A DNA stretch of 64,000 bases, taken from a virus. Position 1 is the stretch's first letter; every line of letters begins with the position of its first letter. The stretch covers positions 1 to 64,000 of IMG/VR virus record IMGVR_UViG_3300030090_003995. One strand, 5' to 3'. The translations under genes were made by a program, and so were the position numbers. Below the pieces are notes generated by a model. The model was not told where the DNA came from, searched no databases, and saw only the letters and a list, made by a program, of their open reading frames with translations. Below are positions 5,736 to 13,101 of the stretch, piece after piece.

Positions 5736-6226
5736 TCTTCTTCCCCCTTTTTCAAATATCCATCTTCGTCACAGTCTAAGGCAATCAATTCTAATTTGCC
5801 TGTTTCTGCATCTCTCTCAAACTTGAATAATTCTTCACGAACCACTTTACGGATTTTTGCAGTAGTAGCCTTGTAAACTTGTTCTTGATAATAGTCTAAG
5901 GTCATTTTATTATTTCCTGCCTTTGGATGGCACAATAGGAAATCTCCTAAAATGTCCCACTGTGCTTTAGCCGCCGCATAACACAAATCTTTCAAATCCT
6001 CCAAATCCTCATCTAATTTTGAACGCGGTCTGCGTGGCATAGAGTGTGGGCGCATAAGATTTATCATTGTCGAATAAATATTCTTTTTGCCATAGTAATC
6101 CATTTTGTCCCATGTTTTAATGAATGCCTCGATAACTTGAGCCTCATCATCTAACCCCATTTCTAAGCAATACTTCAAACAGGTGGTTAACCCTTCAAAC
6201 ATTCTTGATTCCTTCATCATTTTCAC
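5732..6226 (-). CDS. Acidic-tailed family protein (copy 4)
   Basis: 164 residues of unknown function, mostly helical. It shares the order of features of the 973/2708 proteins: an N-terminal helix (LTTCLKYCLEMG corresponding to MRAVIEWNLEQG), FIKTWDKM, RRPRSKLDED, then LCHPKAGNNK in the KHGKSGGG position, YYQEQVYKATTAKIRKV, and a C-terminal GEEE. Relationship is likely but remote. The start is GTG 6226, overlapping the preceding stop as GTGA; ATG 6220 is an alternative. Confidence 0.85.
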   Translation of the reverse strand: MKMMKESRMFEGLTTCLKYCLEMGLDDEAQVIEAFIKTWDKMDYYGKKNIYSTMINLMRPHSMPRRPRSKLDEDLEDLKDLCYAAAKAQWDILGDFLLCHPKAGNNKMTLDYYQEQVYKATTAKIRKVVREELFKFERDAETGKLELIALDCDEDGYLKKGEEE

Positions 6227-6336
6227 ACCCTATCCCAACAATTTTGACACGTTTGGTATTCTTGGCCTTTTGGACATTTTAGAATACCCCGAAATGGGTT
6301 CCATTCCATAAATTGTCCACAAAACAAACATCTCAT
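6223..6336 (-). CDS. 37-residue zinc-finger protein
   Basis: MRCLFCGQ...CPKGQEYQTCQNC contains two CxxC pairs and one further Cys, a minimal zinc ribbon. ATGA overlap with the upstream gene and GTGA overlap with the downstream gene support translation. Probably a protein- or nucleic-acid-binding microprotein. Confidence 0.75.
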   Translation of the reverse strand: MRCLFCGQFMEWNPFRGILKCPKGQEYQTCQNCWDRV

Positions 6337-6473
6337 TCAACATTCCCCCAATTAGTCAATTCCCACATTTTACCGCAGACAATACATAGTTGTTTAATGT
6401 TAAATTCTACAAACTCACCGTTATAGTGTGCTTTTCTGTCTATTTCAATCAAATTATCACAATTACAATTCAT
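6333..6473 (-). CDS. 46-residue zinc-ribbon protein
   Basis: Cys-x-Cys at residues 3-5 (MNCNCDNL) and CIVCGKMW at 30-37 form a likely four-Cys zinc site. The start ATG 6473 overlaps the stop of the 6470-6676 gene as ATGA. Function unknown. Confidence 0.75.
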   Translation of the reverse strand: MNCNCDNLIEIDRKAHYNGEFVEFNIKQLCIVCGKMWELTNWGNVE

Positions 6474-6676
6474 TCTTTCATCTCTCCTTTAATTAAATCA
6501 AATTTCATTTGGTTGAATTCACTTAGAGCCTCTTTGGTCTTTTCAATCAATTCATCCACATTATTAGCCTTCACGGACAATTCCTTAATAATCAGAATAC
6601 CGTTTCGGTCATGCCCTATCTTTAGGGTAAATTTCGATTCATCATTCAATGCTACAATTTTATTCCTGAAGAACAT
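6470..6676 (-). CDS. 68-residue hypothetical, first gene of coupled operon
   Basis: Alternating strands then a helix (VDELIEKTKEALSEF), a compact alpha/beta pattern without a recognised family. ATG 6676 is chosen because GGAAGTG lies just upstream; the longer frame to 6733 starts with TTG inside the palindrome element and lacks a binding site. It opens a seven-gene operon (6676 to 5339) in which every junction is a 4-base stop/start overlap. Confidence 0.75.
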   Translation of the reverse strand: MFFRNKIVALNDESKFTLKIGHDRNGILIIKELSVKANNVDELIEKTKEALSEFNQMKFDLIKGEMKE

Positions 6677-6728
6677 ATTTTTCACTTCCTTCAATAATAG
6701 ACACCGCCCCCAGTATATCTTAGGGTTG

Positions 6729-6785
6729 CCCAAAGTGCAACCATATGGTTAGGCTAGTATTAGCCTAAATCTGCGAATAGCAGAT
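6729..6785 (+). repeat. Composite palindrome element, hairpin, and GAATA-loop hairpin 9
   Basis: CCCAAAGTG (6729-6737) and ACCATATGGT (6740-6749), read on the minus strand, precede the operon at 6676. On the plus strand the palindrome is followed by the perfect hairpin TTAGGCTA-GTAT-TAGCCTAA (6749-6768) and directly by ATCTGC-GAATA-GCAGAT (6769-6785), the same two-hairpin order as at 4528-4597. Confidence 0.8.
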
Positions 6786-6802
6786 ATATATCCTCAAATT
6801 GC

Positions 6803-6900
6803 GGTCGCTACTATAACTTTATAGCATAAGTATTATAACGTATATATTTCATTATAACTAATAATACTTACTTATAAAGTTCTGTTTGCGACCATATGAT
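6803..6900 (+). repeat. Long inverted repeat ending in a CCATATG site
   Basis: Three successive stems: GGTCGC / GCGACC, AACTTTATA / TATAAAGTT and TAAGTATTAT / ATAATACTTA (outermost 6803-6808 with 6888-6893), separated by short bulges. The right foot overlaps ACCATATGAT at 6891-6900. Confidence 0.8.
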
Positions 6901-6941
6901 AATAAATTAAAAAAAGGTTTTGGGTCGCAGCGAAGCGAGAA

Positions 6942-6960
6942 AATATGCGAATAGCATATT
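6942..6960 (+). repeat. GAATA-loop hairpin 10
   Basis: Perfect AATATGC / GCATATT stem around GAATA (6949-6953). Confidence 0.85.
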
Positions 6961-6988
6961 ACCTTATAAACGTTTTTTTAGTGGGTGC

Positions 6989-7035
6989 AACGAAGTAAAC
7001 CCTTTATATCCCGAGTTTGGGTTTAAAACTTCGTT
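6989..7035 (+). repeat. 14-base-pair hairpin
   Basis: AACGAAGT and AAACCC pair with GGGTTT and ACTTCGTT, with a three-A bulge on the right side. A last CCATATG site follows at 7044-7050. Confidence 0.75.
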
Positions 7036-7091
7036 CTTTACAACCATATGCTTTGCACCAATTTTTTAATTAAATTAAATTAATAGGCTAA

Positions 7092-7271
7092 ATATGTTTA
7101 ATGTTATCTAGAGCGAATGAATCTTTAACCGTAGAAGCGCACACTTAATATGTATAGGCCCACATGAAGATTCAGAGCCAATGACTTCTATTAAACATAT
7201 CTTAATAGTTAAGTGTAATAAATTGCTTTAAACAGCCTTAAACCTAACTATGGCCCTAATCAACCTATACA
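7092..7271 (+). repeat. Interleaved inverted repeats upstream of the late operon
   Basis: Four perfect arm pairs: ATATGTTTAAT (7092-7102 with 7190-7200), TGAATCTT (7118-7125 with 7167-7174), ACACTTAA (7141-7148 with 7209-7216) and TGTATAGG (7151-7158 with 7264-7271). Pairs one and two nest; three and four cross them and each other, so all four cannot form without pseudoknots. Either a switchable or pseudoknotted leader RNA, or paired protein-binding sites. Confidence 0.7.
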
Positions 7272-7310
7272 GGCGTAATGGCGTTAATCGCAAGATGGCA
7301 GAAATGAGTG

Positions 7311-7319
7311 TTATAAAAG
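7311..7319 (+). promoter_or_regulatory. Candidate TATA box of the late operon
   Basis: TTATAAAAG lies 151 bases upstream of the first late gene, in otherwise gene-free AT-rich sequence. It is the best archaeal TATA-like match here, but other AT tracts exist and no initiator can be assigned. Confidence 0.35.
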
Positions 7320-7469
7320 CATTTAATTAAATATCATTTTTTAAAGCATGATAAACATGATAATAAACAAATCAATGCATTCTTATTCTGGAAATAGAAT
7401 CAATTAATTAAAAAAAATTTTGCTAGTGCCTCATAAATTACAGCCCAAAAATGGAGAAAGTGTTTTAAA

Positions 7470-7613
7470 ATGACGAATTGGAACGATATACTTAAACAAG
7501 ATAAATTAGGCATACCTAAAGATGTTGCAAAAGCAATATTAATGCGACTTTTAAAAGAAGAGAATTTTGAAGGTATGAAGCAATTATTAAATGAAAGGGA
7601 AATTGGTCATTAA
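7470..7613 (+). CDS. W-tag protein, 47 residues, first late gene
   Basis: MTNWNDILKQDK carries the N-terminal W-x-x-I-L-K tag shared by about 25 proteins of this operon, here with one extra residue before Trp. The rest (DVAKAILMRLLKEENFEG...) is a short helical domain. The stop TAA is at 7611-7613. Too short to assign; its reality rests on the tag and its position at the head of the operon. Confidence 0.75.
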   Translation: MTNWNDILKQDKLGIPKDVAKAILMRLLKEENFEGMKQLLNEREIGH

Positions 7614-7647
7614 AAAATTTGCCCCAAAAATTTTCGGAGGTTTTTTC

Positions 7648-7971
7648 ATGTGGGAAGTTGTTCTTAAGAAAAAGAGTAAAGTCAATATGAATGTATTACG
7701 AGAATCAGTTGATGAAGTACTAAATAAATATGATAATCCGACTCATATTAGAGTAGCATCCTTTCATGGTAGAGTTTTTCCAATCTATATAGCAAAAATG
7801 AGACAAATGGGTAGTAGAGCCAGAAAAGTAAAATCTTTAAAATCTATTTTGGGTAGAATTTTACAGACTAAAGGATGGGTTAAATCACAATTTATGGAAA
7901 GTAAGAGTGATTTCCTATTAGATACCCCAGTAAAGATTAGTGATTATTGGTATACTAAATACGGTGATTAA
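7648..7971 (+). CDS. W-tag protein, possible winged helix
   Basis: 107 residues. The start ATG 7648 gives MWEVVLKKK, a shortened version of the tag, with CGGAGG 8 bases upstream; the frame extending to 7591 overlaps the previous gene and is rejected. After the tag, helices and SLKSILGRILQTKGW resemble SSILSQMLQNRGY in the 45733 product, suggesting both carry the same small DNA-binding-like fold. Confidence 0.85.
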   Translation: MWEVVLKKKSKVNMNVLRESVDEVLNKYDNPTHIRVASFHGRVFPIYIAKMRQMGSRARKVKSLKSILGRILQTKGWVKSQFMESKSDFLLDTPVKISDYWYTKYGD

Positions 7972-7972
7972 T

Positions 7973-8239
7973 ATGTGGAAAGATGTGCTTAAAGGTCAAA
8001 GGATAACAATGGGTGCTATTAGGCAAGTATATAATGCGTTAGATGAGAACCCTAGAACAATAAAGGAAATATCAGAAGATATAGGAGTGCATTTTAATAC
8101 GGTTATGTTTTCTTTAAGAAAAATAATGGCTAGAGACCATATATATCCGGGTGTTAGGAAAAAAGTTTCTAGTATATATAGGGAAGGAAAGCCCGAAGAA
8201 TATACAAGATATGCTTATTATATAGGTGAGTTAAAATGA
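7973..8239 (+). CDS. W-tag protein with helix-turn-helix
   Basis: 88 residues: tag MWKDVLKGQ, then a helix-turn-helix of the RTIKEISEDIGVHFNTVMFS type (about residues 28-50), the pattern of an ArsR/MarR-like winged helix. It might regulate late transcription or, given the tag, be packaged with DNA. The start codon follows the previous stop by one base, with GGTGAT as ribosome-binding site. Confidence 0.85.
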   Translation: MWKDVLKGQRITMGAIRQVYNALDENPRTIKEISEDIGVHFNTVMFSLRKIMARDHIYPGVRKKVSSIYREGKPEEYTRYAYYIGELK

Positions 8240-8448
8240 GTTGGAAAAATATTATCAAAAGTAGTGATAAAATTAAAATTGATAAATACTTCAAGGAGAC
8301 AAAACAAGGTTTATATGATATGTTACTTCCAACATGGGAGGAAGACCCGAATTTACTAAAAAAGCATATTGAAACAATGTTTGCAGAATTAATGAAAATG
8401 GTATTAGGTGGAACAGCAGAAGAACAATATCATGATTATAAATATTAA
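8236..8448 (+). CDS. W-tag protein, 70 residues
   Basis: Tag MSWKNIIKSS, then a short helical region with no recognised family. The start overlaps the upstream stop by four bases (ATGA). Confidence 0.8.
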   Translation: MSWKNIIKSSDKIKIDKYFKETKQGLYDMLLPTWEEDPNLLKKHIETMFAELMKMVLGGTAEEQYHDYKY

Positions 8449-8458
8449 GGGGAATAAT

Positions 8459-8821
8459 ATGCGTTGGGAAACTATATTAAAAAATGTTAGCCCTGCTACT
8501 CTACTTGCAAGGACTACACAATTAAATGATTCAAAGGCCACAGGTAGAAGTGAAGTTATAAGAATTATGAAAGATAATCGTGATAGAATTGGTAATGATT
8601 ATCCCACACTTGACCATCTTAAAGAGGCTCTGAAAAATTATTATCAAGAATTATATTTAACTAAGACTGAAGAGTGGTTTAATCAAGCGACTTGGATGCA
8701 GAACACATTAAATGATGCTGGATATACTTATAATGATGTAAATTGGGAAGAGGCGTTAATTCCAGTGCTTAATGTTTATGATGAAATTATTGATTCTATT
8801 GAATATGGTGATTTGCAATGA
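8459..8821 (+). CDS. W-tag protein, 120 residues
   Basis: Tag MRWETILKNV. ATG 8459 (AAGGGG upstream) is used rather than the overlapping longer frame from 8408. The body is helical and acidic towards the end, unrecognised. Confidence 0.85.
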   Translation: MRWETILKNVSPATLLARTTQLNDSKATGRSEVIRIMKDNRDRIGNDYPTLDHLKEALKNYYQELYLTKTEEWFNQATWMQNTLNDAGYTYNDVNWEEALIPVLNVYDEIIDSIEYGDLQ

Positions 8822-10191
8822 CTTGGGAATATGTGTTAAAAGCGCCTTGGGTGCAAAATATTGATTTTAAAGCGCATGATGCGCCAAGAATTGGTAGATA
8901 CATAAAGTATTTAGAAAATTTACTTGATGAAAACAATAGAAATAGTTTTAAACGTTGGTGGTCTATGGGTTCAATTAAAACTGGGCCTAGACCTGAAGGT
9001 AGTTATTTTGATTCTTCTGACATATACGGGAAATTTTCAATTCGTCGTTATCCTCCCCTTAGTGAAAAACATGGACAAACGCCCACTAGTTACGAAGATG
9101 TAGTTAATGAATATAGAATTACTTGGCCTAAATTTTTAAAACGACAAACACCGGAAAAAAAAGCAACATACCCAAAAGAGTGGACACCAGAACAAGACCC
9201 CCGTTGGCAACAATTTGAATATAGAACTTCCGATTTACCCGCAAGTGGCGTATTACATATGAAAGCGTATTATGACAGAAATAAAGACATAGATTCTAAT
9301 ATGGATATAGTGTATGAAAAAGAATTTGAGGATGACCCAGATAGTGCTTTAGAAAAGGCGGATAATGAATTCAAAGAGTTAATTGATGATTTAGAACAAC
9401 TAACTACTGATTTACGTAAGCGATATATTGCATACAGAACTGATTCTTACAAAACAGCCCAAAAGTTTACTTTGGAAGAGATTCTCGGTGAAATGGTAAG
9501 AGATGGGATAGTACCTCCTTCTGGCGTAAAAAATTCTAGAGGTGATTATTATACTGTATCAGAAAGTCATCACGGTGTAACTATAAATTTATATCCACAT
9601 TGGCTACCAAGAACAACAAGGTTTGAAGGTGGTAAAGTAGGAAATGTGACTCATTTAAGAGTAAGGGCAAACCCTTCACAGGGGCCGGGAGATTTTGCAT
9701 TATGTTACATGGATGGTAAAAAACAAATTGCGGAAACTTGTACATATAAGGCCGCATACGGAGATACTAGTTATGCAGATGCATTCTCTATGATAATTAG
9801 TGCAACGATGGAATTAGACGAACGAGGGTTTATGACAGCCACAGCATTACCCAATTGGGGAAATACTAGAGAATCCCAACGCACTCAAACAGGTAATATC
9901 AAAGAATGGCATTATTTACCAGTTGACTCATCATGGTATCAAAAAGGAATTACTTTAATTAAACGAACTTTGGAGAATTTGAAAAAAATAGGCCGTGAAT
10001 GGCATTCAGAACTTAGAGCAGTAGTATATACTCATGGCGGTCAAATGCCAAAAGAAGGGGAAAGGCTCACTGGTGAATGGGAAAGGGAAGATATTCTTGC
10101 ACAAAGAAAACCTAGAGTTAGACCGTGGTTTCAACATTTGAGTAGTGAGGAAATAAAACGACGTCTTATGGAAGAAGCAAAAAGGTTGTGA
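8818..10191 (+). CDS. W-tag protein, 457 residues
   Basis: Tag MTWEYVLKAP. Residues about 60-115 are Tyr/Pro rich, followed by a charged helical stretch and a beta-rich region (about 255-355) with HHGVTINLYPHWLP and PGDFALCYMDGKKQIAET. No known domain. The start overlaps the upstream stop as ATGA. Large, with a tag: probably a virion-associated protein, by inference only. Confidence 0.88.
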   Translation: MTWEYVLKAPWVQNIDFKAHDAPRIGRYIKYLENLLDENNRNSFKRWWSMGSIKTGPRPEGSYFDSSDIYGKFSIRRYPPLSEKHGQTPTSYEDVVNEYRITWPKFLKRQTPEKKATYPKEWTPEQDPRWQQFEYRTSDLPASGVLHMKAYYDRNKDIDSNMDIVYEKEFEDDPDSALEKADNEFKELIDDLEQLTTDLRKRYIAYRTDSYKTAQKFTLEEILGEMVRDGIVPPSGVKNSRGDYYTVSESHHGVTINLYPHWLPRTTRFEGGKVGNVTHLRVRANPSQGPGDFALCYMDGKKQIAETCTYKAAYGDTSYADAFSMIISATMELDERGFMTATALPNWGNTRESQRTQTGNIKEWHYLPVDSSWYQKGITLIKRTLENLKKIGREWHSELRAVVYTHGGQMPKEGERLTGEWEREDILAQRKPRVRPWFQHLSSEEIKRRLMEEAKRL

Positions 10192-10197
10192 AATTAA

Positions 10198-10827
10198 ATG
10201 GCTTGGCAAGATATATTAAAAAATCAAAGAAAGGTTAGGCAACCTAGAACATCAACAACAACTGTTGATGTTTCTGGTAGAAAAAGAAATTTGTTACCTA
10301 AGTGGGTTCTAAATAATACTACAAGTGAAATTAGTGCAGGAATTAGAGTACAATATAATACTTTACCAGAAATGTTTAGAATGAATAGTGATAAGGATAA
10401 GATGTTGTTGGCTGCTTGGTATTTAAGAAGTTACATTCCTAGAATACATGGTAGGTTTCAACGCAATCTTAGAGAAAAGAACCCATTTGCGAAAAAAGGC
10501 CCATCTATTGCACCAATGCAGGTAGTTCCTATTAAGAGCATGACAGGAAAATTATTAAGTTACGTATTAATAAAATATGAGAAAAAGTTTCCGAGAATTA
10601 ATTTTTTAAGAATTAAGGGTAAGGCTGCTGATTTCCCGAATCTTGAAGTTATGGATTTAGGAAATGGTAGCCCAGAACTTAATTGGGAAAATAATAATGA
10701 AGCAAAGGATTACTTTAGACAAGTCTTTGGTCCAGCAGAAGTAGGAGAAACTCCGCAACAACCAGAAACAAGAACTATTGGTGATACTGTTGATGAAGAA
10801 ACTAGAAGAACTATGGGAGGTAATTAA
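10198..10827 (+). CDS. W-tag protein, 209 residues
   Basis: Tag MAWQDILKNQ. Basic N-terminal half, then an alpha/beta segment (LLSYVLIKYEKKFPRINFLR) and an acidic, Pro-rich C-terminus. Unrecognised. Confidence 0.87.
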   Translation: MAWQDILKNQRKVRQPRTSTTTVDVSGRKRNLLPKWVLNNTTSEISAGIRVQYNTLPEMFRMNSDKDKMLLAAWYLRSYIPRIHGRFQRNLREKNPFAKKGPSIAPMQVVPIKSMTGKLLSYVLIKYEKKFPRINFLRIKGKAADFPNLEVMDLGNGSPELNWENNNEAKDYFRQVFGPAEVGETPQQPETRTIGDTVDEETRRTMGGN

Positions 10828-10828
10828 A

Positions 10829-11335
10829 ATGAAAATGGCTCCAACTGATGATAATCCTATTGATTACTTGAAGAAGTTAGAAGGTATTCATGCCTTTATT
10901 ACAGAAGTTTTAGATGTAGGTCAATTAGTTGGAAAAACTCCACAACTTATTAGAATGAAAGCACAATTACAAAGTATAAATCGTTCTGCAGAAAAGGCTA
11001 TTAATGCGATTGCAGATAATGATTATATTGCCCCTCCTAATATTAGTGAAAATTTTAATCGTTTTATGAATCATATTTTAGAAATATTCCATGAATATGG
11101 TTTAATAAATAGTTGGAATAATAGTGAATATTCTGGTATGGATAAATTACAAGAGGAATTAAAAAGTGAGAGTTGGTGGAATACCCTTAAGACGGGTGGC
11201 ACTATCACAAGTGGGAAGGCGGGAATCACAAACATGGCTTATGGAAAAGGGGCGCAAAAACCAAAGAAGCCCAAAAAGATAAAAGAAGAAGAGTTTCCTA
11301 TTGTTCCTAAAGATTTAGATTTTTGGAGAGATTAA
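10829..11335 (+). CDS. Hypothetical protein, 168 residues, no tag
   Basis: ATG 10829 follows the preceding stop by one base and has GGAGGT upstream; the longer frame from 10778 is out of frame with the upstream gene and lacks support. Helical body with a Gly/Lys-rich C-terminal segment (GKGAQKPKKPKK) that may be disordered. It lacks the W tag although its neighbours carry it. Confidence 0.85.
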   Translation: MKMAPTDDNPIDYLKKLEGIHAFITEVLDVGQLVGKTPQLIRMKAQLQSINRSAEKAINAIADNDYIAPPNISENFNRFMNHILEIFHEYGLINSWNNSEYSGMDKLQEELKSESWWNTLKTGGTITSGKAGITNMAYGKGAQKPKKPKKIKEEEFPIVPKDLDFWRD

Positions 11336-11336
11336 A

Positions 11337-11723
11337 ATGAGTTGGGAAATCATACTAAAAGAAATGGTTTGCCCTAGAGCAACGCAAGATTTACAATTAA
11401 ACACTAAGAATAGAAATGCAGCAATTAAAGCAGAACATATTAAATATGGCCCACTCAATTTGTCAGACGAACAATATTGGGTAGACGCAGCAAAACATTG
11501 GAAAACAACTACTGAGGTCGCTAAAGATTCAAAATGTTCTAACTGTATTGCGTTTGATATTTCTCCTAGAATGGAAGAATGTATGCCACTCGAAGGAGAT
11601 TTAGGATATTGTTGGATGCACCACTTTAAGTGCCATAAAGATAGAACTTGTTATACTTGGGCCGCTGGTGGACCAATTGATGACGATAAGACTTCAAAAC
11701 AGAATCAAGAAAAGGGTGAGTAA
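11337..11723 (+). CDS. W-tag Cys-rich protein
   Basis: 128 residues: tag MSWEIILKEM, then CSNC (about 61-64), C at about 80, and GYCWMHHFKCHKDRTCYTW (about 88-106). Six or seven Cys and several His are suited to bind a metal or an Fe-S cluster. Similar GYCWMHxFKC motifs occur, as I recall, in uncharacterised marine phage proteins. Confidence 0.87.
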   Translation: MSWEIILKEMVCPRATQDLQLNTKNRNAAIKAEHIKYGPLNLSDEQYWVDAAKHWKTTTEVAKDSKCSNCIAFDISPRMEECMPLEGDLGYCWMHHFKCHKDRTCYTWAAGGPIDDDKTSKQNQEKGE

Positions 11724-13100
11724 ATGTCTTGGCAATCTATTCTTAAATCATATGACCTTGATGATTTTATTATTGTTAAGGAAAAGAAAAAGAAAGTGAC
11801 AGAGAAAAAGAAAAAAACTAAAGATACAATAAAATTACCCAATGGTGATGAAGCCGAGGTTGATTATGTTTCTGAGTTTGAAAATGTTGTGGATGCTTTA
11901 GAAGATTGGAAACAGAAAGTAGAAGACGTTTCAATTGATGATTTACGTATGACTGGTCGCGGGGCAAAACAAAATTTATCTGTTCAAAATTTATTTGAAG
12001 TTATTGATGAACACGTAACACAAAAAGCCAAAAGAGATGGTGTGGGTGATTATGGTCCCGGAGTTAAAGATATAATTGAAGAAATTAAAAAAGCAGTTGA
12101 GTCTAAAAATTTATTAGATGAAAAAAATTTACAAAATTTATCAGATTATACTGCAAACCTTAAAAAGGTAGGTAGACCTAAATCAAAAGTAAACCCTCAA
12201 AATATTGTTTTTACTGTTCCTGATACTGTTGGTAAAGATGGCGCAACAAGTTGGAAAAAAGTGTATGGCCATTATAGAACGCCTGAATATATTAAACATA
12301 GAAAGGCTAAAGGTAAAAAAGAAACTATTACAACTCCAGCAAAGGACTCTTGGTATAATAAAGAAATGGGAGTAGCAAAACCCCCTATGTGGCAAGTTTT
12401 ATTTGGAAAAAATGCTGGAGAAACAGAAGATATTCCGGGTATAAATAAGGGGTTATTGCCGTTATTAGAAGAGTTTGAAGATATTATTGGTGTCCCCGGA
12501 CCAATTGCAGTACTAAAAGATTATGAAATTAAAGGTGCTTTTGAGCGTAAGGCTATTGAGAAATCACCTTCTTTTATGAAAGCCTTAACTGAAGTATTAA
12601 GTGACCAAAGTTCATATAGAGATGCTACTGGTAGTAAACCTTTTGATAGATTATGGATTAATTATGCCGCAGTTAAAAGAGCATTACAAATAAAACCGAT
12701 TGACGTTATTGATGAGAAAGATTCAGATTTCATTTTAGAATTACAAGGGTTAAAAGAATTGAAAGATAATTATGAAATCGACTCATTTAGAATTACTAAT
12801 ATTTCACTTAGATTAATAAGAACTATTTTGAAAAATATTGAAGATAACCCAGTAATCGCTACTGATAATTTCTTAGACACTCATCCACACGGAACAAACC
12901 TTAAAGGTATTTTTCTTGAAAAACCTATTAATAGGTTGAATGATAGAAAGGAATTGTGGGATGATGAAATTAAAAGGTTAAAGGGAGAAAATAAAGAAAT
13001 TCCCCCTTGGGCAAGACCACCAGATATGCCGCCTGAAAGTGGAAGTGATGAAAAGAAAATGCTTAAGTCTCATTGGACAGATTATTTAAGGAGGTATTAA
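11724..13100 (+). CDS. W-tag protein, 458 residues
   Basis: Tag MSWQSILKSY, then a Lys-rich linker (EKKKKVTEKKKKTKD, about 22-36) and a mostly helical body. Start and previous stop are directly adjacent. The composition (basic linker plus helices) would suit DNA contact inside a capsid; no family recognised. Confidence 0.88.
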   Translation: MSWQSILKSYDLDDFIIVKEKKKKVTEKKKKTKDTIKLPNGDEAEVDYVSEFENVVDALEDWKQKVEDVSIDDLRMTGRGAKQNLSVQNLFEVIDEHVTQKAKRDGVGDYGPGVKDIIEEIKKAVESKNLLDEKNLQNLSDYTANLKKVGRPKSKVNPQNIVFTVPDTVGKDGATSWKKVYGHYRTPEYIKHRKAKGKKETITTPAKDSWYNKEMGVAKPPMWQVLFGKNAGETEDIPGINKGLLPLLEEFEDIIGVPGPIAVLKDYEIKGAFERKAIEKSPSFMKALTEVLSDQSSYRDATGSKPFDRLWINYAAVKRALQIKPIDVIDEKDSDFILELQGLKELKDNYEIDSFRITNISLRLIRTILKNIEDNPVIATDNFLDTHPHGTNLKGIFLEKPINRLNDRKELWDDEIKRLKGENKEIPPWARPPDMPPESGSDEKKMLKSHWTDYLRRY

Positions 13101-13101
13101 T

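Noticed and set aside
6390-6752. 120-residue plus-strand open frame
   Set aside because: Antisense to two microprotein genes with ATGA overlaps; no ribosome-binding site.
2049-7050. CRISPR array interpretation of the repeated hairpins
   Set aside because: No constant-length repeat; only a five-base loop is constant, stems vary, spacing is irregular, orientation is mixed, and no cas genes are present.
2049-7050. Integron attC array
   Set aside because: No integrase in the window, no GTTRRRY core sites, and the hairpins do not enclose gene cassettes regularly.
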